From: Mangifera indica
Taxonomy: Eukaryota; Streptophyta; Magnoliopsida; Sapindales; Anacardiaceae
Assembly: GCF_011075055.1 (NCBI RefSeq)
Contig: NC_058145.1
Span: forward strand, 3,815,228 to 3,879,227
DNA length: 64,000 nt
Direction of reading: 5' to 3'
Below are positions 24,272 through 36,789 of the stretch, piece after piece (within the stretch, counting starts at the first letter, position 1; each line of letters begins with the position of its first letter). The notes under the pieces were generated by a model. It worked only from the letters and a program-made list of their open reading frames with translations, did not search any database and had not been told where the DNA came from. The translations under genes were made by a program, and so were the position numbers.

Positions 24272-25659
24272 CGTAATAGTACATGTTGGCAGTAGCATCA
24301 CCGGAGTCGGTGTCAGTGTGAGCAATGAGACGACACCGATGATTTCCCGCCATGTATGGAGTGGAGTTCATGATTGGAGATAGTGGTAGGGGCCATCAGG
24401 TTTAGGTAGGTTGTCCTTGGTTGTTGACGCGTTTTCGTGACAAAATTCTATCATCAACGTCTACTGTGATACTAGAAAAGTGACAAGAAATTGGTTTAAC
24501 GCTATTGAGGATGAAACCGATGGTAAGACATGGAAAAATTCGGTGTCAACAAACTTGGAATCAATGGCTAAGGTTCTGGAATTATAGTTTGAAGTCAGGT
24601 TTTCCCAACTTGATTCCTTAACTCGTAAGGTTGAATTACCTAGAGACCAAGTCTGGTCAATCCAGGTTGTTTGACCTGTGTAGCAAATGGGTTTACTCTA
24701 CCCATCTAAATTATGTTTAAATGATGCACGTAAAGTTCCTGTGTAAGCGAATGACCTGTTATAGCGACACATGATAACATGTGGTAGATGATTTCTAGTG
24801 CGTGGCGACACGTGGCTACTGATTCTTGGGGCATGGTAGCGCTTATAATGGATTAGGTTCTTCTGGTGACATGTATTACCTCTTCTTGACTTAGAATTAG
24901 TAAATTTTAACTATTAAAGTCTAGAATCTATCAAAAACTATTGTTCATAAGGTAAGATGTAACAAATCTTAGGAAAAGATTGTAAGAGATCATAAGACAT
25001 TGGATCTCATGAAATATTAAATTAAAGCAACATAATTTGGTATCATTAGAATAATTTGTGAGTTCTCAAATTGTCAATCCCCAAAGCAACACATTTTGAG
25101 GCTTATGAAATGTTCTCTTTAGTAATGGTACATTCGACAATTTTAATGCATATAATAATATGCCTAAAGGTGGTTATTGTGTGTATTAAATCTAAAATGG
25201 CATAAGGTTTATTATATAAATCAACTGGTCATGAAATATCCAATACACCCAATAGTGGTTGGGTCATTTTGACATGTGTTTTTCCTATGAGGTGAAGGAT
25301 AAACTATGATTTAGAAAATTTACCTATCTAAAAGTTATATTTTTTCAAACGTCATATGTTTTAAAGGTCCTCATAAAGTTTATTATCCTATCAAGTGGAA
25401 GATGAACTATGATTTAAAAAAATTTATTTGCCCAAAGATGATATTTTTTCAAACATCATATGTAGGTCCTTATAAAGTTTTATTATAACCTTGTGTTTAG
25501 GACCCTTATTGCATATCATTCTTCCTGCCCAAAGGTGAGTTGATGATAATGCCCAAGGAATCCTAATAAGGTGTAGCTTATCAAGTTTTTTGTTTTTTAA
25601 AGCTACTTTGATTAATTGTTGCTCATTTTTTTTAACTTGTTGCATTATTTCCATTTTAG
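24272..25659 (+). mobile_element. Copia leader region
   Basis: No coding sequence was recognised. The first 470 bp are shared with unit A. Two tandem copies of an approximately 104-bp unit lie at 25283-25386 and 25387-25488, each starting with CCTAT followed by an AACTATGATTT landmark. Confidence 0.5.
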
Positions 25660-28600
25660 TCTATATTTCTATGAACAAAAGCAATGCCACCGTTAAGGTC
25701 CCGACTAGAAACAATTTCAAGCAATTGAAGCAAGACATTGAATTTGCTATGATTATAAGTGATTGGGATATAACACTTTTTCAAGATAAGTCAGCAGATG
25801 TTACTTATACGAGTCCTAATTAAGAAAAGAATCTATTTGCTAAGTGGATGAAGTCAAACCATTTATGCATAATGGCTATAAAAAAAGACTATAACTGAAC
25901 ATCTTCTAAGTGCACTGCCAATTGATGGGATCACTAAAGAATTTTTTATCGCTATAGAAAAACGATTTCGAATTTTGAATAATGCTAATGTTTCATCCCT
26001 TATAAGTGAGTTAAATAGAATAAGATACACAAAGTTTGAGGGGGGTTGGGGATCATGTATTGAAGTTATTTCACATTCAGGAGAAACTCAAGAGTCACAA
26101 AATCTTTTTACCCAATGAGTTCATTATTCATCATGTCCTAGTTACCTTGCATCAAACCTTTTCTCAAATCAAAACAGCTTTAAACACCATAGAGGGAACT
26201 TGGAGCTTATATAGTTTGATTACTAAGTGTTTTTCTGAGGAGTGTAAGATCCAAAGGGGAAAACAATGAGTTAGTCTTCTTTATCTTTTAGACTAAAGAT
26301 GATCATTGTAAGAAAAAGTATAAGAAAGACAAGTTTAATCCTATTACTCCTTAAAATGATTAGAATAAAGGGCATGACCAAGGTCAAAAAAAAAAAAAAC
26401 CAATGGAGGGAAATTAACAAATAGAGTAGAGGAAAAAGATCATGGGAAGTGTTTCTTTTGTGAGAAAAAAGGTATGCATTTTTTTTACGAGAAAAAAGGT
26501 CATATGAAGAAGAATTGCTCGAAATATAAGTTTTGGTTAGAAAGAAGGGTAACCCATTAAGCCTGGTGTATTTTGAATCGAATTATATTTATGTATCACC
26601 AAACTCTTGGTAGCTTGATAGTGGTGCAACTATGCATGTTGCCTTTGCTTTACAAGGGTTCAAGAGCAAAAGGAGACTAAGTGACACTGAGAAGACACTT
26701 AGAGTTGGAAACAATGAAAACGTTGATGTAGAATATATAAGAGTTGTTAGCTTTAGATTGAATAATGGTTTTGAGTTAGTTTTAAATATTGTATTCAATG
26801 TACCTCCATTTAGAAGGAATTTGATTTCAGTTTAAACTTTAAATAAATGTGGATTTTGTTTTAAATTAAAAAAGTCTTTGGTTGAATTATCTTTAAATTC
26901 CAAAATTATTGGTGAATGTGTTATGGATAAGGGAATCTACAATATGTGTTTAGCTCTCATTAATACTCATGTTTCTATGAATGTTGAAAATATTATGGGA
27001 AAAAGATTTTAATTGATAAAAAATCTTTTTTGTTTTGGCAAAACAAGGTTTGGTCATAAATCTAAGAAAAAGATTGAAAGATGAATAAAAGATAATATCC
27101 TCTTATCATTAAATTTTCAGGATATTGAGACTTGTGTTGATTTCATTAAGGGAAAGTTAACCAAGACAAAAAAGAAGTGGGCAAGTCGTAGTTCAGATTT
27201 ACTAAAAGTAACTCATAATGATATAAATAGGTCTTATTCCACTACAATTCGTGGTTATCAAAATTTTATTAAGTTTAAGCCTTAAAGAGGTAACACATAC
27301 CATAACAAGAACATAATCCATTGTACGCATCACCACACTCCAAAAATCAGCAATAATGCATCACAGGCTCGAACATGTGCTCACGTGCCCACATGCGTTA
27401 CATACCAAGACCTTTTGTTATATCCTAAGATATTTCAATTTGAGGTGTAAGGGGTTCTTGAGCTTCAAGTGTTTCTCTTCAGATAAAATCATTTATCTCA
27501 TGTTATGATTGTGTTATAGATAATGAAATGTATAATGTTTGTTTAGCTCCTGTTAATACTCATGTTTCTATAAATGTTGAAAATAACATGGGAAAAGATT
27601 TTTAATTGATGAATTTTTTTTTTTTTTGTTATGGCATAAGAGGCTTGGTCATACATCTAAAGAAATGACTGAAACATTAATAAAAGATAATATTTTCCAT
27701 CATTAAATTCTAAGGATCTTGAGACTTACGTTGATTGCATTAGGAGAAAGTTAACTAAGACTGAAAAGAATGGTGTAACTTATAGCTCAGATTTATTAGA
27801 AGTAATTTATACTTATAAGTGGGCCTTATTCTACTACAATTCATGATTGGCAATATTTTATTAATGACTTTTTTCATTATAGTTTCATTTATTTAATTAA
27901 CAAAAAATTTGATGTCTTGGAGAAATTTAAGGTCTTCAGAACTAAAGTGAAAAAATAATTAGAGAAAGTTATTAAAATAGTAAGATCCGACCTTAAGGGT
28001 GTGTACTATAGAAGACATGAAGATTTAGGTCAATATATGGGCCCTTTTGCCAAGTACTTATAAAAGTATGAGATTCTTGTTCAATACACCATGCTTGAGA
28101 GTTTTGAATAAAATGGTGTGGCTGAAAGATGTAACTGCACCCTTATAAATATGGTAAAGAGCATGATAAGTATGACTAATTTTCTAGAATACTTTTGGGG
28201 TGAGGAAATCAAAACAACTGTATACATTTTGAATAAAGTTCCTAGTAAGTTTATTCCCAAAACACCTTTTAAGTTATAGACTAGTAGAAAGTCTATCTTA
28301 ACCATTTTTGAGTTTGGGGTTGCCCTACTAAGGTTAAGATTTATAATCTCAGTGAGAAAAAGTTTAATCCTTACTCTACCAAGTGTTACTTTGTAAGGTA
28401 TTCATCTCACTCTAAGGGATATAGGTTTTTATTGTCCTTCACGTGGTACAAGAATAATAAATTCCCAAACTACTAAATTCCTTGAGTTTGATATTCATGA
28501 TGCTTCAGTTTTTATTGAAATTCCTGTTATTATTGATTTTCCTGTTCATGTTCCTAAAAAAGTTGTCACATTTCCTTTAGCTCCTTCCTTTGAGATAAAT

Positions 28601-30190
28601 GATTCTATCCAAAAAGAAATAACTAAAGTTCAAGCTAGTCTCAAATTAAAATTCTTAAGGATATAACACAAGTTCCTATTTTTTAGGTAACCCTTCAGAG
28701 ATCAATAAGACAAAGAAGGGTTGTCATTTCAGATATCTATGTTTATTTGGTTGAAAATAAATATGACATTGGGGACAACTGATTTGATTTCATTCTATAA
28801 GCAATTCAGAGTCCAAGTTCAAATATGTGAATGAAAGTTATGAAAGATAAGATGTAATCCATAAAGGAAAATAAAGTTTGGGATCTTGTGGAGCTATCAA
28901 AAAGTCTCAAGTTTATTGGTTGTAAATTGGTTTTTAAAACTAAAAGAGATTCATTGAAAATTATAATAGTCTTGGTAGCCTATTTTAATTTAGAGTTTCA
29001 TCATATGGATATCAAAACATATTTTCTCAATGATGAGCTTAATAAGGAGGTACATATGAAGCAACGAAATGGTTTTGTGGCTAAAAGGAAATAACATATG
29101 GCATGTAACTAAAAACATTTATGCATGGTTCAAAACAAGCTTCTTGACAATGATATCTTAAGCCTTTCCCAAGAATAGATTTGATCAATGTGTGTATATG
29201 AAGATCAGTAGGAACATGTTCATTTTCTTGGTATTCTATGTGATGATATCTTGCTTGCGAGTATTATTTACAATATATTTTACTAGACTAAGTAAATTAT
29301 GTCTAGAGCCTTTGATATGAAAAATCTTAAGGAAGCTTATTTTTTTCTTAGCATGAAAATCCACCAAGATAAAACTCATAGTTTGCTTGGCTTATCTCAA
29401 AAGGCATATATTGAACATGTTCTTAATAGATTCAAAATGCAAGATTGTAAAGATAGCGACATACCTATCATGAAAGAAAATAGGTTCAATAACAAGCAAT
29501 ATCCTTAAAGTGATGTTGAAAAGGCATTTATGAAAGATAAACCGTATGCTAGTATGATTGGAGCTTAATGTATGCCCAAGTATGCATAAGGCTTGACATA
29601 GCTTTTGTTGTGAATGTTCTTGATTGGTATGTTGCTAATCCAGGTTTTGATTATTAGGTAGTAGCGAAGAAAATCATGAAATATTTGCAGGGAATTAAAG
29701 ATTTTATGCTTACGTACAAAAGAATGGAAATTCAAACTTTAGTAGATGCCCTAATGACTTCAAATCTACTTCAGGGTACATCTTTATGCTTAAAGGTTAG
29801 GTCATATCCTGGAAAAACATTAAGCAGACATTAGTAACATCTTCAACCATGTATGTAGAATATATTGCTTCTATGGGGCAACTACCTATGCCATAAGGTT
29901 GAAGAATTACATCTTTAAGCTTCTAGTGGTTGATTTCATTTATAGACCACTGTCATCAACTATGATAATTATGCAGTTGTGTTCTTTTGCAAGAACAATA
30001 AAGTCAATAGCAAGTCAAAACATATGGAGATAAAGTATCTTACAGTTAAAGATCTTATAAAGAAATGAAAGATTGTGGTAGAGCACATTAGTATTGATGT
30101 TATGTTAGCTAATCCTCTAACTAAAGGACTTAAACCCATTGTTTTTAAAAGTCATGTAACAAATATAGATGTGTTACAACAATTTGATGT
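25660..30190 (+). pseudogene. Copia gag-pol pseudogene
   Basis: Reading the plus strand across frames shows, in order: gag (about 25670-26270), a zinc knuckle CFFC...HMKKNC (about 26447-26525) interrupted by a short duplication, protease WLDSGAT (about 26610-26636), the integrase start with its Cys/His region (27040-27280 and again 27620-27870), integrase core VAERCN (about 28110), reverse transcriptase (28880-29080 and 29299-29508) and the RNase H end (29560-30160). Many stops and frameshifts break every domain. A piece of about 350 bp around the protease-integrase junction is duplicated. No product is expected. Confidence 0.75.
26920..27870 (+). repeat. Internal duplication within the copia element
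   Basis: Segments 26920-27280 and 27520-27870 both run from the end of protease into the integrase Cys/His region, sharing AATACTCATGTTTCTAT and later TTCCACTACAATT-like stretches. They are separated by about 240 bp of unrelated sequence. Either a second related element inserted, or the element was locally duplicated. Confidence 0.65.
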
Positions 30191-31801
30191 CTTAGGTTAG
30201 TATGAGTCTTAAAGAAATTTCAGTTTATTTTATGTTTGACTTTATAACATTATATTAAATTGGATGTTTCATTATAATTATGAGTTTTGCAAAACTTGGT
30301 ACATGGATACATGATGGTATATTTATCTTTATATGGATGTATACACATATATACAGTTAAGGTACAATATGTGTCTTAAGATAAGGTTTCTCTTTGATGC
30401 GGATCTTGTGCATGTATTGATTAAGTTCAAGGCAAGTTAAAGACATAGAATTAGGAAAACAAGTTTGATATTTATATTTGACCAAGTAACAACCCAAGGA
30501 TTACAAGATGCACTATCGGCCAAGAGATATCCATCACTAATCTCTGGTCAAGAGAAAAAGGATAAGGAGATCAATGACCAAGAAATAATTCAAGGCTTAA
30601 AGGAACACCATCTGCCAAAGGATTCTACCACCTAACTCTGGTCAAGAGAGAAAAGATAAAGAAGAAAAGAATAATTGACCAAAAACACACCTATGGCTTA
30701 AAGGAGAACTACATGCCAAGGGCAAATCCACCACCAATCTCTAGCCAAGGGAGAGAGGATAAAGGAAACTAGTTGCTGAATGAACAAACACTATGATTTT
30801 CATTAACCAAGTTTCTCTTTTACATGGAGATTGTTAAGCCTTTTTATAGGCTACAAAATACATTAAACTAATACAACTTGTAATTCAAACTAAATATTAA
30901 TCTAATACAACTTTTGAATTCAAAATAAAGCTAAATATTAGTTTACAGGATATTCGCAAAGAGGTAAAAGACAAGGAGCCAACCATGGATGCCAACCTTG
31001 TCCTTACCAAATAGGGTAATTGCCTATTTGTCTCCCTTAACTCCTCCATTAAAGCTTCATTTGACTTTCTCATGTGTTTTTCTAAGGTGAACTAATAGAA
31101 GACAAGCAAGGCTTAACATAACAAAATACATTATTAAACTAAAAAATGTTTAAACTAATACACATAAGTAATTTCATTGCGCTTAATTGCTAGCCTAGGT
31201 CCCAAGTGATCATATTGCACCTAATGGAGTGGTTTGGACACAATGACAAGTGTAGGTTCGGTTGATATAAGGATGGAACATGGGCTTTGGTAATGTTGGT
31301 TGATCTTGAAGTGTTAGAACTTGATGGATCATGGGTCGACTTTATATTACTCTTAAATATGACAGTTGTATGTGTGTGTTTCATAAATCTCTAGTAAAAT
31401 TAAAACATATAGGCTTTATTTGAAGCAAAGAGATTTCTCTTGTTTTTTTTTTAACATGAAGTTTAAAGAGTAATCACAAAGATTGACTAATATAGATATA
31501 ATACTATTTGTGATCACTTTGTTGAGTGCTACTTCTGTTACACTCCCAAATCTAATTCATATTGATTTGATTATTAGTAATTGTAATCAAGGACGATCTT
31601 ATGTAGATAGAAAATATAAGTAATGTCTTGGTTTATTATTGCTAATCAAATTAACTAGATTAGTTATTATAGTATATTTTATTTTTAGACTATTTTGTTT
31701 TCTAAAATAGTGGTTACTTAAAATTAAAAGTGTTGATTACTTGAGAGTCAAAATTTTTTTTCTTTTTTTAAATAATAATAAATATTTTCTAAGTGGAAGA
31801 A
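30191..31801 (+). mobile_element. Copia 3' noncoding region
   Basis: This lies between the RNase H end and the 3' LTR. It has no recognisable coding sequence. It contains a three-unit tandem repeat at 30480-30776 and ends in a purine-rich tract next to the LTR. Confidence 0.45.
30480..30776. repeat. Three-unit tandem repeat of about 98 bp
   Basis: Units start with GACCAA at 30480, 30575 and 30677 (95, 102 and about 100 bp). Each carries a CAAGAGA/CAAGGGAGA...GATAA landmark. Units have diverged by substitutions and small indels. Confidence 0.8.
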
Positions 31802-32244
31802 TATTAGAAATTTTTAATATGGATTAACATTAATTATGTTTTGATTTCATAAAACTAAATAATTGAATAGTCTACTGTCAGTTTACTGATGAATTTCAAT
31901 GATTAATAAAAATAAACCCAATATACTAAAATGTTATTAGTCTTCGTGAACGATTTACTATGGATGTTTAGGTTATTAGACTTTTAATGAAGGATCAAAG
32001 TAATCTTTCATATAAATTGGCTAGGTCTTCACTCCAAAATCTAATTTTGATATATGTTTTATCTATTCAAAGCTGTTATAAAGAGGTTTATGGAGTAGAA
32101 AACTTGTCATAACGTGTTTTTAGTTTTTAGATGATTTTTATAGTTCTTCAGATTTAGAAACATAGCTCAAACAAGTTCTTCTACATCCTTAATCTTGATT
32201 ATGTATTTAGATTAAATATATAATTTGGTATTATATATACTATT
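31802..32244 (+). mobile_element. Copia 3' LTR
   Basis: It follows the purine-rich AAGTGGAAGAA and aligns end to end with 23830-24271 and 8707-9148. The element's internal sequence lies directly upstream, which supports reading it as the 3' LTR. Confidence 0.55.
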
Positions 32245-32478
32245 GCGTGATTAAGTTGAATTAGAATTAATTCTTACAATCCTAAACATATCCGGTAAAT
32301 TCAATTTGTTACCAGACAAATCTCAAAAATGTACTTAATTTCCATTGAAAACCCCAACTCAAAGATATTTTCATAAACCCTAAAGATACCGGAGAAAGAA
32401 CCCTAAACCCATAACACTTGCCTACTATGTAAAACGTTTGTTCCACGAAATTTATCAATTTTAGTGCATATCAAAATA

Positions 32479-33010
32479 TTATAAATTTCGGCAAGGTCAA
32501 ACTATACATATTAATGGTTTATTAAAAAATTAGTTTAATATAGACATAAAAATCTCTGTAAAATCATTTATTTCAAAGACCACAAACACTACCAAGAATT
32601 TCCAAATTTGACAGATTAAGTTTCTAAAAACTTTAATAAATTATATATAATTTATAAAATTATGAAATTTAATGAAATCAAACTAGACGTATTATTTTTC
32701 TTATTAAAAATTCAGCTTAAAAAGGATATAAAAACCTCGCCATAACCATTTTCTTCATGACTACGAATACTGCAAAACAATTTATAGATTTGATAGTTCA
32801 AGCTTTTACAAAATTTAATAAATTTTTTATAATTTATAAAATTATTAAATTTGGTACAAATCAAACTAGACTTTATTTTTTAATTAAAAAATTCAGCTTA
32901 AGATTGATTTTAAAACCTTTCTAAAACTATTTTCTTTGACATGCCAATTTCTAGTTTTGATATTTTTAGCTTTTAGAAAGTTTAATAAATTTTTTCTAAT
33001 TTATAAAATT
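32479..33010. repeat. Diverged tandem repeat, period about 170-180 bp
   Basis: A TTTATAAAATT-type landmark recurs at about 32479, 32651, 32833 and 33000, and TCAAACTAGAC and AATTCAGCTTAA recur within the units. The array is short and diverged. It is satellite-like in period but has only about three units. Confidence 0.65.
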
Positions 33011-33590
33011 TCAAAAATTATAGACAAAGTTACTAACATGCTTTGGAATATCCTATATAGTTTTCTTTTTAAATTTTTTAATAACATTATAAAACAATAA
33101 TTTAAATTCATATAACCAGCTTGTAAACTATGTTGAAATTTGAGGTTTTATACAATTCTATAAATAAGTATTATAAAAGTGATAATTACCCTTTTTATTA
33201 ACAAAACAACAATTTCCTTAGTCATAATAATGTTACAAATAATTTTTTTTTAAATAATACTTTCACAGTTTACGTATGAATATGTTATTATAAAAAAAAT
33301 TGATACTTTAAAGAATTAAGATACTTCTTCTTAGTTTTAATTTAAAATCACTCAATCACATGATGATACGCATAAATGTGGACATATTTATATATCTAAA
33401 ATAGATACACATGGTTTTATTGAAAAAGTAAATAACATCAAATATATAAAATAGAATAAGGATACTTTTGTAATTACAAAACATTAAAGAAGCTCAGAAT
33501 AAGCTTATAGGAAAAGAAAAGTTCAAAATTTAAATTTCTCTGGGGAGAAGCAAAATAGCATATTTTAAATTTTATAAATGCAAATGACGT
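33011..33590. other. AT-rich noncoding stretch
   Basis: Nothing gene-like or repeated was recognised. Confidence 0.45.
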
Positions 33591-33599
33591 AAGAAAATT

Positions 33600-34250
33600 T
33601 GGCCAAAGGACTTTTTCTAAAATTCCCTCTCATTAGTTTTGAAAATTTTATACCCAACTATTTATGAATTTTTGTAGTTAGAATTAGTAATAAAATCGTC
33701 ATTTAGTAAAAATATTTTTAAAAACTAAAAAAAAATCACATTCCCTCCTCCCAAGTTTAAAATCTAACAATTCTTTCTCCCCCCCAAAAGTTTCAATCTC
33801 CTCTCTCCAATAACAATCCCTTCTCCAACCATTGATATCCACCATTGATATCCTTCCTCCTAGTCTCTCCACTACCCTCCCTAACATTTTTCATCTCCAA
33901 ATTTGACGAAGATGATAAGGAGACTACTAGGAGAAGAAACCAGGAGGGAGAGAAAAAGTTGATGTCCGAAGAAAGGATTGTCACTGGAGAAAGGAGATCA
34001 AAACCCTAGGGGGAAAATAGTGATTTTTCAAACCTTTGGCGGTGGTGGAGAGGAAATTGTTAGATTTTTAAAATTGGAGAAGAAATGCAATAAATTTTTA
34101 ATTTTTTCAAATATTTTTGTTAAATAACTATTTTACCCCTAACATTTAACTACAAAAATTAATAAATTGATAGGTATTTAAGATTTTCAAAATTAATGGA
34201 TAAAAATTTGGGAAAACGCTAATTTTTGGGTGAGAATAAATCCTTTGGCT
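33600..34250. mobile_element. Foldback MULE-like MITE
   Basis: This 651-bp element begins TGGCCAAAGG and ends CCTTTGGCT. It is flanked by perfect 9-bp repeats AAGAAAATT (33591-33599 and 34251-34259). Its long inverted arms contain the same internal landmarks as the 4900 element (TTTAGTAAAAATATTTTTAA near the left, ACTATTTTACCCCTAA near the right). It has no transposase. Confidence 0.9.
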
Positions 34251-34727
34251 AAGAAAATTTCTAAATTGTTCTTTTAGCTGTTAGCCTAACCTAAACATAC
34301 TCTTAATCTAAAGTTCTTTTTTTTTTTTTTTCTAGAAGTTAACTTATTATGAGGCAAACTATGGTACTCCTAAACTAAGCTTTAAAATTTTTATTACAAG
34401 CAATGTTATACACATATATTTTTTTTCTACATAAAATTATACAAATATGATATATTATTATATGATCGGGTATTACTTTTTTTTTCAAAATCATCTAATC
34501 ACATAATGACAAATCATTTGTATACACAAATTATATACTAAAAATATGTACACATAGTTTTATTATTTTATTATCACCTGCTAATATTTTACTATATTGT
34601 TGTTATTTTTTCATGAAAAATCACATTGTGATTTGCAATGTTTTAGTTCATATTAACTTTTGTTTTATTTAATATTTAATTTTAATAGTGAAAGGCCAGC
34701 TTTCATTTTAAATGTTATCTAAAAATT
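34251..34727. other. AT-rich spacer between two MITEs
   Basis: It contains poly-T tracts and no recognisable gene. Confidence 0.45.
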
Positions 34728-35470
34728 GGCCACGGGATTATTTCCCGTCTAAGATTTAGTGAAATAACAAATTCTTAATTGTTAATTTTTAAAAACTCAA
34801 ATATTTACCTTTTTATTAAACTTTATTATTATAATGAAGGGTAAAAATATTATTTAGCTAAAAATATAAAAAAATAAAAATTTATCACATTCCTCTCTTG
34901 GTTTAAAAATGTAACAATTTTTTCATACCTAAGGTTTGAAAAGTGATAATTTTACCCCTAGGGTTTTTTCTCTTCCTCTTCGACAAACATCTCCTTCCCA
35001 GTCGTTCGCATTCTCCCTCTTGGTTGGCTTTTCTCTTGTTCCCGGTCCCTCTGTTGCCCTCCCCTAGCCATTTTCGTTTGAGACAAAAATGATTTGTCAT
35101 CTTTCTCTAAGATGAAGACATCCAAGGAGGGTCATAGAGAGATCAAAAGAGAGAGAAAAGCCTACTAAGAAGGAAAGCGCTAAAAGGCGGGAAGGATATG
35201 TTTACCAAAAAAGAGGAGAAAAAAAACTCTACAAGGAAAATTATCACTTTTCAAACTTTGGATAAAGAGAAATTATTAGATTTTTAAACTCAGGGAAATG
35301 GGGGATGTAATAAATTTTCGGTTCTTTTTAATATTTTTAACTGAATAAAATTTTTATCTTTAATCCTAATAGTAAATTCTAATAAAATTATGAGTATTTA
35401 GGTTTTTGAAAGTTAAAAGGTGGAAATTTGTCATTTCACTAAACATTGGGTGGGACATAGTCCTTTAGCC
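34728..35470. mobile_element. Foldback MULE-like MITE
   Basis: This 743-bp element starts GGCCACGGGA and ends TCCTTTAGCC. Flanking 9-mers are CTAAAAATT (34719-34727) and TTAAAAATT (35471-35479), one mismatch apart. The arms are inverted repeats, and the centre is a less AT-rich stretch with an apparent purine/pyrimidine symmetry. Confidence 0.85.
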
Positions 35471-35479
35471 TTAAAAATT

Positions 35480-36789
35480 CATATAAACTTAATTTCTTAC
35501 AATATTCTACTGAAGATTATCTAGCATTCAATATGGCATTATATTACATAATGTAATTTAAATAATATATTACAATATCGTTTGCATAACATTGTTTTAT
35601 TTTTATTTTTTCAACTTTGAAATTAAAGTTTAGCATAATCCTGTTAATTTTATGTAATATGGAATAAGTCTTTCTTCTCCACCAATCCCTTGGGAAGTGT
35701 ATAAAATGTGTTTATAATATGATTTTTTTTTTCTTGGTAACAATTTTCTTTAATTACAATTTTGTAATTTATGAAAATTATTGAAGATGACATGAAAGTT
35801 ACTTATTTGTTAATTAATTTGATAACGCTGATCTTTTTCACATTTTTGCAAATTTTTTTTTTGTTTTTAAGTTTTATAATGCATGTTACTTGATTATATT
35901 GTTATTATAAGCTCATTTATACAGTAATAACATAGTGATAATTGTTTCTAGCCAAAGGCTTCTAAATGTGCTTAAGAACTTAGTGATTAAATTTCTACTG
36001 CATGTGAAAAGGTAAGATGAATTCATACAAAAATCTTTTGTAATGGTTGCTAAAAACATTAAATATAAATATACAATATATTGACAAAAACAATGAATAA
36101 TAAATAATAGGGAAATGAAAAAATAAGGTTTCACCCTGTTAACTAAAAAACAATTAAAAAATAATTAATTAAAATTTAAACCTAATATCCCGTTTATTAA
36201 TCTCAACATGGATAGATTGTTAAAACACAACAAAATGAATTGTTAGTAATTGGAGAAATGGAATCGATGATAATATAATATAAAAACATTATAACACACA
36301 TAACACATTACCTTTTATGATCTATTTTATTTTTTATTATGTTTTGGTCACTTTGAAGTCATTCTCTTTCATAATAAATAGTAATCGATGATAACGCTGA
36401 TCATTTTTATGATCAACCAATTTTATTGATCATTTCAATAATCAATTTTATAATGACTAAGATTAGTAAAAATAAAATGTTTAGTAGAAAAATTTATATT
36501 AACACTCTATAAAATTCGTATTAAAATACTCTCCTAAATTTTGATATATTTTATTTAACATCCTTGTATAATGTCTGATATTAAAATACTCTATATATTT
36601 TTTAAAAATATTATTTAGACCTCTCATATATTGTCAAATATCAAAATATTTTTATATTTTTTTAATATTCATCCTAAGGCACAATTATATATAAATATAT
36701 AAAATATGATAACTTTATATTGGCATCTATGTTTTGTATATAAAATGCCCCATATTAAAGTGGGGACTTCATATTCAATATTATCCAAT
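35480..36789. other. AT-rich noncoding stretch
   Basis: Only short broken frames and simple AT-rich sequence are seen. No gene is supported. Confidence 0.5.

Larger units (their letters stand above)
15498..24737. repeat. Direct duplication, unit B
   Basis: This is the second copy of 1-9615, in the same order and orientation: exon fragment, F-box 2, foldback MITE, gag relic, copia LTR and leader. It lacks the 118-503 segment. Unlike unit A, it continues at the right into the body of the copia element. This suggests the duplication happened after copia inserted and that one endpoint lay inside it. Confidence 0.9.
23830..32244 (+). mobile_element. Decayed Ty1/copia retrotransposon
   Basis: The order is LTR, leader (24272-25660), gag, protease, integrase, reverse transcriptase, RNase H (25660-30190), a 3' noncoding region with tandem repeats, purine-rich AAGTGGAAGAA (about 31791-31801) and LTR. 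The integrase-before-RT order identifies the copia superfamily. No flanking target duplication could be recognised. Confidence 0.65.

Noticed and set aside
33699..33984. Minus-strand frames inside the MITE at 33600
   Set aside because: They fall in the noncoding centre of a foldback element, and the homologous elements do not keep them open.
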